From WHSW01 sp963846565 (lineage in GTDB: Bacteria > Actinomycetota > Thermoleophilia > Solirubrobacterales > 70-9), in contig CAWJWL010000005.1 in NCBI GenBank assembly GCA_963846565.1, forward strand, positions 310,001 through 374,000: a DNA stretch of 64,000 bases, read 5' to 3'. The position numbers and the translations under genes are program-made. Shown here in pieces: positions 17,941 to 25,686 of this stretch. The notes beneath the pieces are model-generated. The model was not told the DNA's origin and did no database searches. It worked only from the letters and a program-made list of their open reading frames with translations. Positions within the stretch are counted from its first letter, which is position 1. Every line of letters starts with the position of its first letter.

Positions 17941-19145
17941 GGGCTCGACGGCGACGGCAGGCGCTCGCCGATCACCTCGAGCGCCTGATCGAGGCCCTCG
18001 TCCTCGTCCTCGGTCTTCGGGTCGTCGCTGGCTCGGACGTCGGGCTGCACGCCCTTGCCCGCGATCGATGTGCCGTCGGCGGTCAGGTACTGACCGATCG
18101 TCAGGTCGAGCGCTCCGCCCGCCGGGATCTCGATCACCTCCTGGAAGGTGCCCTTCCCGTAGGTGCGGGTGCCGACGACGGTGGCGAGATCGTGATGGGC
18201 GAGCGCCGCGGCGAAGATCTCTGTCGCCGAGGCGGAATCGCGGTTGACGAGGACGACGAGCGGCACCGGGTCGATCGGGTCACCGACGGCGTCGTAGTCG
18301 CGGTCGCCCTGGGTGCGGCTTCGCGTGCTGACGATGCGGCCCTCCTCGACGAAGACCGACGAGGAGAGGATCGCCTCGTTGAGGAGCCCGCCGCCGTTGC
18401 CGCGCATGTCGATGATGATCCCCTCCGCGCCCGCGCGTACAAGCCGCTCGACCTGTTCGCGAAGCTCGCCATGGGCTCCATCGCTGAAGGTCGAGAAGAT
18501 CACGTAGCCGACCTTGCGCCCGTCGATACGGCGCATCCTGCCCTGCACGGCGGGCACGCGGACGGAGGCGCGCTCGAGCTCGGCCTCGTAGGGCTCACCG
18601 CCGCCGCCCGGGAGGACGCGGAGCTCGACGCTGGTTCCCGCCGGGCCCTTGATGCGCGCGGTCGCGACCTGGGAGGGGACGCCCGCGATCGACTTCCCGT
18701 TGACGGCGACGATCAGGTCGCCCTCCTCGATCCTGCTCGCGGCGGCCGGCGAGTTCGGGAGGACCGACGCGACCCGGAGGCCGCGCGGGACCTCGCTCAC
18801 CGTCAAACCGACGCCGTCGAAGCGACCCGAGGTCGAGGCCTCGAACTCCTCCAGCTGCTCGGGGCTGAAGTAGTGCGAGAAATCATCGTCGTAGCGACGC
18901 CGCAGATCGTCGACCATGCCGCGAATCGAGGCCTCGTCGAGGCGCTCGCCCGGAACCTCCTCGAAGTAGTTGTTCTCGACCAGCTCCCTCGCCTCGGCGA
19001 CGGCATCGTCCTCGTCGTCGCTGATCAAGCCGACCGCCAGGAAGACGGCGGCGGCGATGATCAGGCCAAGGGTGAGCCCCGCGACGAGTCCGGACCCGAA
19101 CCCGCCCCGCGAACGCTCCGAGCCCGGTGCCGGCGGGAAGCCCAC
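17937..19145 (-). CDS. S41 family C-terminal processing protease (CtpA-like)
   Basis: 402 residues from GTG 19145. A short cytoplasmic head is followed by one membrane anchor (LVAGLTLGLIIAAAVFLAVG). A PDZ domain contains GVGLTVSEVPRGLRVASV and GDLIVAVNGKSIAG. The serine-lysine dyad is in RDSASATEIFAAALA and GKGTFQEVI. It would process or degrade exported proteins outside the membrane. A longer frame begins at GTG 19181, but a CATACT box at 19153-19158 sits exactly 7 bases before GTG 19145, favouring the shorter, leaderless product. Coupled to rnr downstream. Confidence 0.9.
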   Translation of the reverse strand: MGFPPAPGSERSRGGFGSGLVAGLTLGLIIAAAVFLAVGLISDDEDDAVAEARELVENNYFEEVPGERLDEASIRGMVDDLRRRYDDDFSHYFSPEQLEEFEASTSGRFDGVGLTVSEVPRGLRVASVLPNSPAAASRIEEGDLIVAVNGKSIAGVPSQVATARIKGPAGTSVELRVLPGGGGEPYEAELERASVRVPAVQGRMRRIDGRKVGYVIFSTFSDGAHGELREQVERLVRAGAEGIIIDMRGNGGGLLNEAILSSSVFVEEGRIVSTRSRTQGDRDYDAVGDPIDPVPLVVLVNRDSASATEIFAAALAHHDLATVVGTRTYGKGTFQEVIEIPAGGALDLTIGQYLTADGTSIAGKGVQPDVRASDDPKTEDEDEGLDQALEVIGERLPSPSSP

Positions 19146-19152
19146 GGCGCAG

Positions 19153-19182
19153 AGTATGGCGGGCCCCCGGCGGGGGTACACT
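19153..19182. promoter_or_regulatory. Overlapping divergent leaderless promoters
   Basis: On the minus strand CATACT (19158-19153) ends 7 bases before the S41 GTG. On the plus strand TACACT (19177-19182) ends 7 bases before the ATG at 19190. Only 44 bases separate the two start codons. Between the two boxes lies the GC-only inverted repeat CCCCC-GGC-GGGGG (19164-19176), a possible shared operator. Confidence 0.6.
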
Positions 19183-19189
19183 CGCGGCC

Positions 19190-19414
19190 ATGGGGACTCA
19201 GAGGTTGATTGCCTTTGGCGCCGCCGCCGGGCTGGGACTGCTGATCGCCGCCGTGTGGGTCAGCGGCGCGTCGACGTCCGCCAGCCTCGGCGTCACCGCG
19301 CTGCTCGTGCTGATCGCGGTCGCGATCCTCGCCGGCGCCGCTCGCTCGGGAGCGGACAACCCGATCGACGCCGACGCCGATCAGCGCGAGCGGATGCGGC
19401 GCGAGATCCCCTAG
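19190..19414 (+). CDS. Small two-TM membrane protein
   Basis: 74 residues with two hydrophobic helices (LIAFGAAAGLGLLIAAVWV and VTALLVLIAVAILAGAA), then a short charged tail rich in Asp and Arg. No known family recognised. It is transcribed divergently from the S41 protease, with a -10 box 7 bases before its ATG and no ribosome binding site, so it is probably leaderless. The small size and shared promoter region with the protease make an accessory or substrate role conceivable, without direct evidence. Confidence 0.7.
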   Translation: MGTQRLIAFGAAAGLGLLIAAVWVSGASTSASLGVTALLVLIAVAILAGAARSGADNPIDADADQRERMRREIP

Positions 19415-19424
19415 CGACGGCGGT

Positions 19425-20336
19425 CTAAACGCGCAGGAAGCGGCGCAGCGTGATGCCGCTGCCGAGCGCGGAAACCAGCACCGCGGCTCCGACGAGCATC
19501 GCGATCAGCGGCATGAAGCCGGTGGTCGAGAGGTTGTCGACGAGGGCGAAGTTGTCGGCCAGCGGATCGACGATCGTGACCTTGCCGAGCCAGAGGATGC
19601 CGACCGCGACGCCGGCGCCGGTGATCCCGACGATCACGCCCTCGATCATGAACGGCCAGCGGATGAACCAGTCCGTGGCGCCGACCAGGCGCATCACCTC
19701 CACCTCGCGCCGGCGGGCGTAGATCGAGAGCCGGATCGTGTTCGCGACCAGGAGGAGCGAGGCGATCATCAGCAGGCCGGCGATCACGAGCAGGACGATC
19801 TTGACGGCGCCGGTGACCTCGCGGATCTGCTTCGCGTCCTCGCGGTTCTGGCCGATCGGTGGCTCGATCGCGGGGCTGATCGGCGTCGGCTCGCCAGCCG
19901 AGTTCGGCGGCTGGAGCGACGCGCGCACGGCCTCGAGGCTGTTGGCGCTGTCGAGGGTGAGGTCGAACGACGGGGGCAGCGGGTTCGAGTTGAGCTCGTC
20001 GATCGAGCCGGCGAGATCGCCGCTCAGCTCGCCCGCGAGCTCCTCCTTCGCGTCCGCCGGCGAGACGTACTCGACGTTCGTGACGTGCGGGAGCGCGACC
20101 AGCTTCTTCTGCAGCGCCTCGATCTCGCTCTGGGACGAGTCCCGGTAGAGGAAGACCTCGAGCCCGATCTGCTGCTCGACGTCGGACGCCTTCGACTCGC
20201 TCGCCCGCAGGACGGGGATGAGGACGCCGAGCAAGAGCGTCGTGATCACGATCGTCACGATCGCGGCGATGCTCGGCGCGGCGCTGCGGCGCAGCGCGCG
20301 GAAGGACTCGGCGAAAAAGAAGAGGATTCGTCCCAT
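19425..20336 (-). CDS. ftsX: Cell division ABC transporter, permease-like protein FtsX
   Basis: 303 residues. The first membrane helix follows FFFAESFRALRRSAAPS. A large extracellular loop (VFLYRDSSQSEIEALQKK, ending before the second helix) follows, and then three more helices including RRREVEVMRLVGATDWFIRWPF, the conserved FtsX cytoplasmic segment. FtsX with FtsE transmits a signal across the membrane to peptidoglycan hydrolases at the septum. It lies 6 bases downstream of ftsE. An M23 hydrolase with coiled coils, a candidate partner, is at 52456-53616. Confidence 0.95.
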   Translation of the reverse strand: MGRILFFFAESFRALRRSAAPSIAAIVTIVITTLLLGVLIPVLRASESKASDVEQQIGLEVFLYRDSSQSEIEALQKKLVALPHVTNVEYVSPADAKEELAGELSGDLAGSIDELNSNPLPPSFDLTLDSANSLEAVRASLQPPNSAGEPTPISPAIEPPIGQNREDAKQIREVTGAVKIVLLVIAGLLMIASLLLVANTIRLSIYARRREVEVMRLVGATDWFIRWPFMIEGVIVGITGAGVAVGILWLGKVTIVDPLADNFALVDNLSTTGFMPLIAMLVGAAVLVSALGSGITLRRFLRV

Positions 20337-20342
20337 GGCCGG

Positions 20343-21242
20343 TTAGTGGTCGAAGTCCGAGTAGTCGGGGGGGTCGGAGTGACCGTTGGTCCCGCCCTCG
20401 TCGCCGATGCCCATCTCGGCGCGCATGCGAGCGGCGAACTCCTTCGTCGACTCGTCGTGGTAGCCGCTGACCTCGTCGTCGCGGACCAGGCGGCCCTCGT
20501 CGAGGGCGATCACGCGGCGCCGCATCTTGTCAACCATCTCCCGGTCGTGGGTGACGACGAGCACCGTGGTCCCGGTGCGATTGATCCGGTACAGGAGCTG
20601 CATGATCCCCACGGAGGTGACCGGGTCGAGGTTGCCGGTCGGCTCGTCCGCCAGCAGGAGCGGCGGGTGGTTGACGAACGCGCGGGCGATCGCGACGCGC
20701 TGCTGCTCGCCACCGGAGAGCTCGTCCGGGTAGTTGTGGATCTTCGCCTGCAGACCGACGAGGCGAATGATCTCCGGAACCTTCTTGCGGATCTGGGAGC
20801 GTGGCTCGCCGATCACCTGGAGCGCGTAGGCGACGTTGTCGTAGACGGTCCGGTTCGGCAGCAGCTTGAAGTCCTGGAAGACGGTCCCGATCCGCCGGCG
20901 CAGGTACGGCGTGCGGTCGTGCGGCATCTCGTTGATGTCCTTGCCGGCGATCCGGACCACGCCGGAGGCGGGCTCGATGTCGCGGATCAGCATCTTGATC
21001 ATCGTCGACTTGCCGCAGCCCGTCGGGCCGACGACGAACGCGAACTCGCCGCGCGCGACCTCGAGGGAGACGCGGTCGAGGGCGACATGCCCGCCCGAGT
21101 AGACCACGGTCGCATCGTTGATCTCGACGATCGGCGGGCCCTTGCTCGGCCGCGCCGGCTGAGCGGGGCGCGGGGCGCGCTTGGGATGGTCGCCGCCGTC
21201 GCGGCGACGCGTGCGGTTTGACTTGCGTGTGAGAAGTGGCAT
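20343..21242 (-). CDS. ftsE: Cell division ATP-binding protein FtsE
   Basis: 299 residues. The ATPase core has Walker A GPTGCGKST, Q-loop FQDFKLLPNRTVYDN, signature LSGGEQQRVAIARA, Walker B LLADEPTGNLDP and switch VVTHDREMV. It carries a basic/proline-rich N-terminal extension of about 38 residues and a 45-residue acidic C-terminal tail beyond the usual 230-residue FtsE. In many actinobacteria prfB directly precedes ftsE; here prfB is about 16 kb away. ATG 21242 has an AAAGAGGG ribosome binding site. Confidence 0.95.
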   Translation of the reverse strand: MPLLTRKSNRTRRRDGGDHPKRAPRPAQPARPSKGPPIVEINDATVVYSGGHVALDRVSLEVARGEFAFVVGPTGCGKSTMIKMLIRDIEPASGVVRIAGKDINEMPHDRTPYLRRRIGTVFQDFKLLPNRTVYDNVAYALQVIGEPRSQIRKKVPEIIRLVGLQAKIHNYPDELSGGEQQRVAIARAFVNHPPLLLADEPTGNLDPVTSVGIMQLLYRINRTGTTVLVVTHDREMVDKMRRRVIALDEGRLVRDDEVSGYHDESTKEFAARMRAEMGIGDEGGTNGHSDPPDYSDFDH

Positions 21243-21329
21243 GCGCGGCCCTCTTTCTTCGGCGCCCGTGCCGCTCCTGCGTGACGCGGGAGCCAGGACG
21301 TCCCCTGCAACTTTCGATGCGGTACAGAC

Positions 21330-21389
21330 GGCTGACCCGTCCGCCCCGGAGGCCGAAGGCCGAGGAGACGGACGGAACGTTCGGCATTC
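21330..21389 (+). repeat. Dispersed hairpin repeat, copy C
   Basis: Reads GGCTGACCCG, inner stem GGCC-GAA-GGCC, GAGGAGACGGACGG, then GGAACGTTCGGCATTC. It lies upstream of ftsE and of the divergent SGNH gene, in a 254-base gap otherwise without genes. Confidence 0.85.
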
Positions 21390-21402
21390 ACGCTAGCGAA
21401 CA

Positions 21403-21422
21403 TTGTTAGCGGGTCCTAACAA
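21403..21422. promoter_or_regulatory. AT-rich inverted repeat, possible operator
   Basis: TTGTTAG (21403-21409) and CTAACAA (21416-21422) are perfect 7-base arms with a 6-base GC-rich centre. It lies just after repeat copy C, between ftsE and the SGNH-like gene. No T tract follows, so a protein-binding site is more likely than a terminator. Confidence 0.45.
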
Positions 21423-21496
21423 ACAACCCGAGCGCGGGCGCGGAGTTGCAGTCGCGCTCTACTCTCAGGCCAGGGACGCTGGAGAGGGCTCGGAGC

Positions 21497-22396
21497 TTGC
21501 CTGACAGGCCAGAACACGCGCGCTCGCGCACAGTCGGGATCGCAATCGCGATCGCCCTCGTCGCCGCGGCCGTGTTCGGGGTGGGCTGGGCGGTCGGAAG
21601 GAGCGCCGGCCCCGACGACGCCGCGATCGCCGCGGCGCACGAGGAGTCGATGCACACGGCGTACGAGAAGGCGAGGGCGGTGGCCGTCAAGGCCGGCATC
21701 GAGCGGGGCCGAGCGGCGGGCGCCAAGCGCGGCCGTGACGCCGGCTTCCGGACCGGGGTCGGCGAGGGGTACGCGGACGGCGCCGAGACCGCGAGCGACG
21801 CGGCGGCCTTCATCGAGATGAAGCAGGCGACCCAACCCGACACCGGATTGGTCGGCGCAGAGGCGCCACTCGCCGGGGCGGGCGGGGTACTGGTGGTCGG
21901 CGACAGCCTCGAGGTCCTCACGTCCCCCTACCTGCAGGAGCACCTCCCCCGCGTCCCGTTGACGATCAACGCGGAGGGGGGCTACTCGAGCCTGCAGATC
22001 TTCGAGCTCTTCAAGGAGAGCTTCGACCCGTCGCAGTCGGTGATCGTCTTCGACGCCGGGACGAACGACAACCCGGGGCTACCGGAGATCCTCGCGGGAC
22101 GGCTCGAGGCCGTCGCGGACATCGTCGGCGACCGCTGCATGGTCGTGCCGACGATCCACGGACTCCCCGTCGACGGAGTCGACGACACGGGGAAGAACCG
22201 GGCCGTGGCGAGGTTCGCGGCGTCCAGGCCGGGCACTCAGGTGCCGGACTGGGCCGGGGCGGTCGCGTCGCATCCCGAGCTGATGCAGCCGGACAACCTG
22301 CACCCGATTCCCGAAGGCGCCGACTTTCGCGCGCAGCTGATCGCCGAGGGCGTCGAGGGCTGCCTTTCCTCCGCTGCGCCCCTCTTCGGCGGATGA
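21497..22396 (+). CDS. Membrane-anchored SGNH/GDSL-hydrolase-like protein
   Basis: About 299 residues from TTG 21497, which has GGAGAGGG 8 bases upstream; an earlier TTG at 21446 lacks one. One N-terminal membrane helix is followed by a 50-residue segment with glycine every fourth residue (AGIERGRAAGAKRGRDAG). A hydrolase-like domain then has block I GDSLEVL, block III GTNDNPG and a late DNLHP resembling block V (Asp, His). If active it would be an outer-surface esterase or acyltransferase-type enzyme. It overlaps the next gene as ATGA, and that gene encodes a similar Gly-periodic helix. Confidence 0.72.
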   Translation: MPDRPEHARSRTVGIAIAIALVAAAVFGVGWAVGRSAGPDDAAIAAAHEESMHTAYEKARAVAVKAGIERGRAAGAKRGRDAGFRTGVGEGYADGAETASDAAAFIEMKQATQPDTGLVGAEAPLAGAGGVLVVGDSLEVLTSPYLQEHLPRVPLTINAEGGYSSLQIFELFKESFDPSQSVIVFDAGTNDNPGLPEILAGRLEAVADIVGDRCMVVPTIHGLPVDGVDDTGKNRAVARFAASRPGTQVPDWAGAVASHPELMQPDNLHPIPEGADFRAQLIAEGVEGCLSSAAPLFGG

Positions 22397-22704
22397 GCGC
22401 GCCGAGGGTCATCGGTGGCGTGCTCGCGGCGGTCGTGCTCGCGGTCGGCGGGTATCTGGCCGGGCACTCGGGCGCCGAAAGTCTCGAGGCCGCGCGCAAG
22501 GCTGGCGCGGCCGCGGGCCAGGAGGCCGGCGCCGTGCGGGGTGCGGAGGTGGGATTCGACGAGGGGTTCGTCGCGGCGAGGGAGGCGAACTTCGACAGGG
22601 CCTACGACAGGGCCTACGAACGCGGCTACGCGAAGGCGTTTCGCGATGCCGGCTTCGCGCCCCCGGTCAGCTCCGACGCATCCGGGCCCGGCGGCGGCGA
22701 CTAA
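22393..22704 (+). CDS. Small anchored protein with 4-residue-periodic helix
   Basis: 103 residues: one N-terminal membrane helix (VIGGVLAAVVLAVGGYLAG), then a helical stretch with Gly/Ala at every fourth position (AGAAAGQEAGAVRGAEVG) and later Tyr/Ala with the same period (DRAYDRAYERGYAKAF). The same layout is present in the preceding SGNH-like protein, and the genes overlap by 4 bases. A shared helix interface between the two products is a reasonable guess. No family recognised. Confidence 0.7.
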   Translation: MSAPRVIGGVLAAVVLAVGGYLAGHSGAESLEAARKAGAAAGQEAGAVRGAEVGFDEGFVAAREANFDRAYDRAYERGYAKAFRDAGFAPPVSSDASGPGGGD

Positions 22705-22713
22705 CGATCCGGA

Positions 22714-23715
22714 CTAGGTCCACTCAGGTCCGAAGAGGGGTGCTCGCGCCACGATCGGCTTGAGTACCAGCGCCTCTCGGGCGCGGTCGGCGATCCCGCG
22801 GGCGGTGAGCCCGAAGTGCTCCATGCAGGCCTCGCCGGTGCCGGAGAGGCTGAACTCGTCGCCCATGCCGACGGCGAAGATGGGGACCGGATGCTGCTCG
22901 GCGGCGACGGTGCGAACGGCGTCGGCGAGACCGCCTGCGACCCGGTGCTCCTCTGCCGTTACGGCCACCCCGGTCTTCGAGAGCGACGCGAGGATCGACT
23001 CGGAGTGGAGGGGCTTGATGATCGAGACGTTGACCACCTCGGCCTCGACCCCGTCCTCCCGCTCGAGCGACTCGGCGGCCTCGAGCGCGCGCCAGACCAT
23101 GTGGCCGGTGGCGATGATCGAGATGTCACCGCCGGCGCGGACGACGTCGACGCCGGTCCCGAGGGTGTCCGGAATCTGCTTGTAGACGATCGGCGTCGCC
23201 GGGCGGCCGAAGCGCAGGTACATCGGCTCGTCGTTCGCCTCGTAGCTGTCGATCACCGCGCGGTAGGCCTGGTTGTAGTCGGCGGGGACGACGACCTGCA
23301 TCCTCGGCATCGCCCGCATCAGCGCGATGTCCTCGATCATCGCGTGCGACGCGCCGTCCTCACCCAGGGAGACGCCGCCGTGCGACGCGCCGATCCGGAC
23401 CTTGAGCTCGTTGTGCGCGATGCCGAGGCGGACCTGGTCGTAGGCTCGGCCGGAGGCGAAGATGGCGAACGTCGACGCGTACGGGACCTTGCCGGTGACC
23501 GCGAGCCCGCACGCCATCGACATCATGTTCGCCTCCGCGGCGCCGCAGTTGAAGAACCGCTCCGGGAACGCCTTGCCGAACTTGAGCGACTGGGTCGAGC
23601 CGGCGAGGTCGGCGTCGAGCGCGACGATGTCCTCATGCGCCTCGCCGAGCGCGAGCAGGGCGTCGCCGTACGCCTGGCGGGTTGCGATCGGCTCGGTCTT
23701 CGCCTCGGCCGGCAT
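22714..23715 (-). CDS. Transketolase, C-terminal (pyrimidine-binding) subunit
   Basis: 333 residues matching the second half of transketolase. The pyrimidine-binding region contains FFNCGAAEANMMSMACGLAV with the catalytic Glu, then HGGVSLGEDGASHAMIEDIALMR, and a C-terminal transketolase domain (VVNVSIIKPLHSESI, VTAEEHRVAGGLADAV). It pairs with the N-terminal subunit encoded immediately upstream (TGATG overlap), so the holoenzyme is a split transketolase of the pentose phosphate pathway. Such two-gene forms are common in archaea and several bacterial phyla. Confidence 0.92.
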   Translation of the reverse strand: MPAEAKTEPIATRQAYGDALLALGEAHEDIVALDADLAGSTQSLKFGKAFPERFFNCGAAEANMMSMACGLAVTGKVPYASTFAIFASGRAYDQVRLGIAHNELKVRIGASHGGVSLGEDGASHAMIEDIALMRAMPRMQVVVPADYNQAYRAVIDSYEANDEPMYLRFGRPATPIVYKQIPDTLGTGVDVVRAGGDISIIATGHMVWRALEAAESLEREDGVEAEVVNVSIIKPLHSESILASLSKTGVAVTAEEHRVAGGLADAVRTVAAEQHPVPIFAVGMGDEFSLSGTGEACMEHFGLTARGIADRAREALVLKPIVARAPLFGPEWT

Positions 23716-24701
23716 CAGCCGTCCGCTCCCTGAAGGGCCTTCGTCTGCTCCTCGAGCCTCGCCTCGAGCTCTTCGAGGGCCTCGGCGGCGAACTCGGGGC
23801 TGACCGCGGCCTTGCCGTGGAAGCCGAAGCGGCCCTCCATCGTCGAAACGCCCTTGCCCTTGGTCGTCTGGCAGACGATCGCGGACGGGCGGTCGAGCCC
23901 GCGGCTGCGCTCGAGTGCCTCGACCACGGCGGCCATGTCGTGGCCATCGATCTCCACCGTGTCCCAGCCGAAGGACTCGAACTTGGCCCGCACGTCACCG
24001 ATGTCCATCACTTCCTCGGTCGTGCCGTCGGTCTGCAGGTGGTTGTAGTCGACGATCGCGGTCACGTTGCGCAAGCCGAAGTGGGGCGCAGCCGTCGCCG
24101 CCTCCCAGGTCTGGCCCTCCTGGCAGTCACCGTCGGAGAGCACGCCGAACACCTGGGAGGTCTCGTCGAGCCCGTCGAGGCGCAGCGCGAGCGCGATCCC
24201 GAGGCACATCGAGAGCCCCTGGCCGAGCGAGCCGGTCGAGACCTCGACCCCCGGCGTGCGGTTCATGTCCGGATGGCCCTGCAGGTGGGCGCCGATCTGG
24301 CGCAGCCCCATCAGATCCTCGCGGGGGAAGTAGCCGGTGTGTGCGAGCGCCGCGTAGAGGATCGGCGCCGCGTGGCCCTTGCAGAGGATGAAGCGATCGC
24401 GCTCGCGCCACGCCGGGTCGTCGGGATCGTGGCGCAGGACGCGGTAGTAGAGCGCGGCGATCACGTCGGCGGCCGAGAGCGAGGAATCGAGGTGGCCGGA
24501 CTTCGCCACCGCGAGCATCGAGACGCAGTCCATCCGCAGCACGGTCGCCCAGCGTTCGAGCTCGGCGATCGAGGGGTTCCCCGCTTCCCCCTCGCGTACG
24601 TGATCGCGGGGCCGCGGATCCGGAACCGGGCGAAGGTGCGTCACGGCGGCGAGGTTACCGCGCCGGCTCGGTGACGGCTGGAAGTCGGGCTGCTGCGCCA
24701 T
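23715..24701 (-). CDS. Transketolase, N-terminal (thiamine diphosphate-binding) subunit
   Basis: 328 residues from ATG 24701. The thiamine diphosphate/Mg site is visible as GDGDCQEGQTWEAA-type sequence (LSDGDCQEGQTWEAATAA) with the downstream Asn in VDYNHLQTDG. KSGHLDSSLSAADVIAALY and CKGHAAPILYAAL are the usual substrate-phosphate and cofactor His segments. The first 45 residues are a weakly conserved extension. Longer frames upstream run into the divergent lipoprotein promoter region and are unlikely. Acts with the subunit encoded next. Confidence 0.92.
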   Translation of the reverse strand: MAQQPDFQPSPSRRGNLAAVTHLRPVPDPRPRDHVREGEAGNPSIAELERWATVLRMDCVSMLAVAKSGHLDSSLSAADVIAALYYRVLRHDPDDPAWRERDRFILCKGHAAPILYAALAHTGYFPREDLMGLRQIGAHLQGHPDMNRTPGVEVSTGSLGQGLSMCLGIALALRLDGLDETSQVFGVLSDGDCQEGQTWEAATAAPHFGLRNVTAIVDYNHLQTDGTTEEVMDIGDVRAKFESFGWDTVEIDGHDMAAVVEALERSRGLDRPSAIVCQTTKGKGVSTMEGRFGFHGKAAVSPEFAAEALEELEARLEEQTKALQGADG

Positions 24702-24757
24702 CTTTGCCAACGTATGGGCACGGCCGGACGCAATCGGGTGCTCCGGTCGGGCGGAAA

Positions 24758-25414
24758 ATGCGGGAACTTGCGAAAACAAGAACGACGCTCCTCGTGCTCG
24801 CGGCGGCAGCGCTGCCGGTGGCCGCCGGCTGCGGCGAGAAGGAGGAGCCCGACCTCGCCCAGCTGCCGACCTCCGCCACGACGACGACGGCGCCGACGAC
24901 GACCACGTCCGGCGGTGGGACGACCACCGGAGGCGGCCAGACGACAACGGGCGGCGGGGGTCAGGGCGGCGGCGGCTCGGCGGCCGGAGCGCGCGAGCGG
25001 GCGGTCTCCAAAACCGTGTTCGCGTACGTCACCGCTCTCGACCGCGGCGACGGGGCGCGCGTGTGCTCGCTGCTCGTCCCCGGCGCGCTCGAGACGGTCG
25101 AGCTGCCGTTCCGCCGCGGCGGCTGCGGGCCGTCGCTGAGCCGCTCGATCGGCTACCGCGATCCTCGCGGCCTGCCGGTATTCGGCGGCGCCGAGCTCGA
25201 GGGCGTCCGCGTGACCGTGAACGGAGGCGACGCACGCGCCGTCGCCACCGTGCGGACGACGTTCGTCGACCGCGCGCAACCCTCGATCGAGGACGACGTC
25301 ATCTACCTCGTCCCCGATCGCGACCGCTGGCTGATCGCGAAGCCGAGCGCGCTGCTGTACCGCGCGGTCGGGATCGCCGACGTCCCACCGTCGGTTCTGG
25401 CGCCGCCGCGTTAG
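24758..25414 (+). CDS. Lipoprotein with Thr/Gly-rich linker and NTF2-like domain
   Basis: 218 residues. The lipoprotein signal ends in LPVAAGC (Cys near residue 24). About 55 residues of Thr- and Gly-rich disordered linker follow (TTTTAPTTTTSGGG). A compact domain starts with SKTVFAYVTALDRGDGARVCSLL and resembles SnoaL/NTF2-like lipoproteins of actinobacteria, usually with no catalytic role known. Start at ATG 24758 was chosen because it gives a normal signal sequence. The stop overlaps a convergent short gene by TTAG. Confidence 0.75.
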   Translation: MRELAKTRTTLLVLAAAALPVAAGCGEKEEPDLAQLPTSATTTTAPTTTTSGGGTTTGGGQTTTGGGGQGGGGSAAGARERAVSKTVFAYVTALDRGDGARVCSLLVPGALETVELPFRRGGCGPSLSRSIGYRDPRGLPVFGGAELEGVRVTVNGGDARAVATVRTTFVDRAQPSIEDDVIYLVPDRDRWLIAKPSALLYRAVGIADVPPSVLAPPR

Positions 25415-25686
25415 CGGTTGACGGACAGGATTTGCTGCTGCGGCAGCGAGCCGCTGATCTGATTGACGTAGGCGCGCTTCGCCCTCAGCGCCGTGGACCA
25501 AAGGGTCTCGTTTCGGCGCACGATGACGTTCTCACGCCTGTCGGCGCGGGCATAGACGAGCCGGCTTCCGTCCAGGCTCGGGCGACCGAGCTGGCCGGAG
25601 CCGCCGATTCTGCGCAGTGATCGCTCCCGGCCGAAACGCGCGGGATCTTCCAGCTCGAGTGCCCGCCCGACGCGATCCTCAGACAC
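25411..25686 (-). CDS. Short protein resembling the end of a TolB-like propeller
   Basis: 91 residues from GTG 25686, which overlaps the stop of the preceding redox membrane protein by 8 bases; its TAA stop overlaps the convergent lipoprotein stop by exactly 4 bases. The only recognisable piece is PSLDGSRLVYARADRREN, like one WD40/TolB blade with the S-x-D-G-x-x-L-V pattern. It may be a truncated remnant of a propeller protein or a real small protein. Its tight fit between both neighbours argues for a real coding region. Confidence 0.45.
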   Translation of the reverse strand: MSEDRVGRALELEDPARFGRERSLRRIGGSGQLGRPSLDGSRLVYARADRRENVIVRRNETLWSTALRAKRAYVNQISGSLPQQQILSVNR

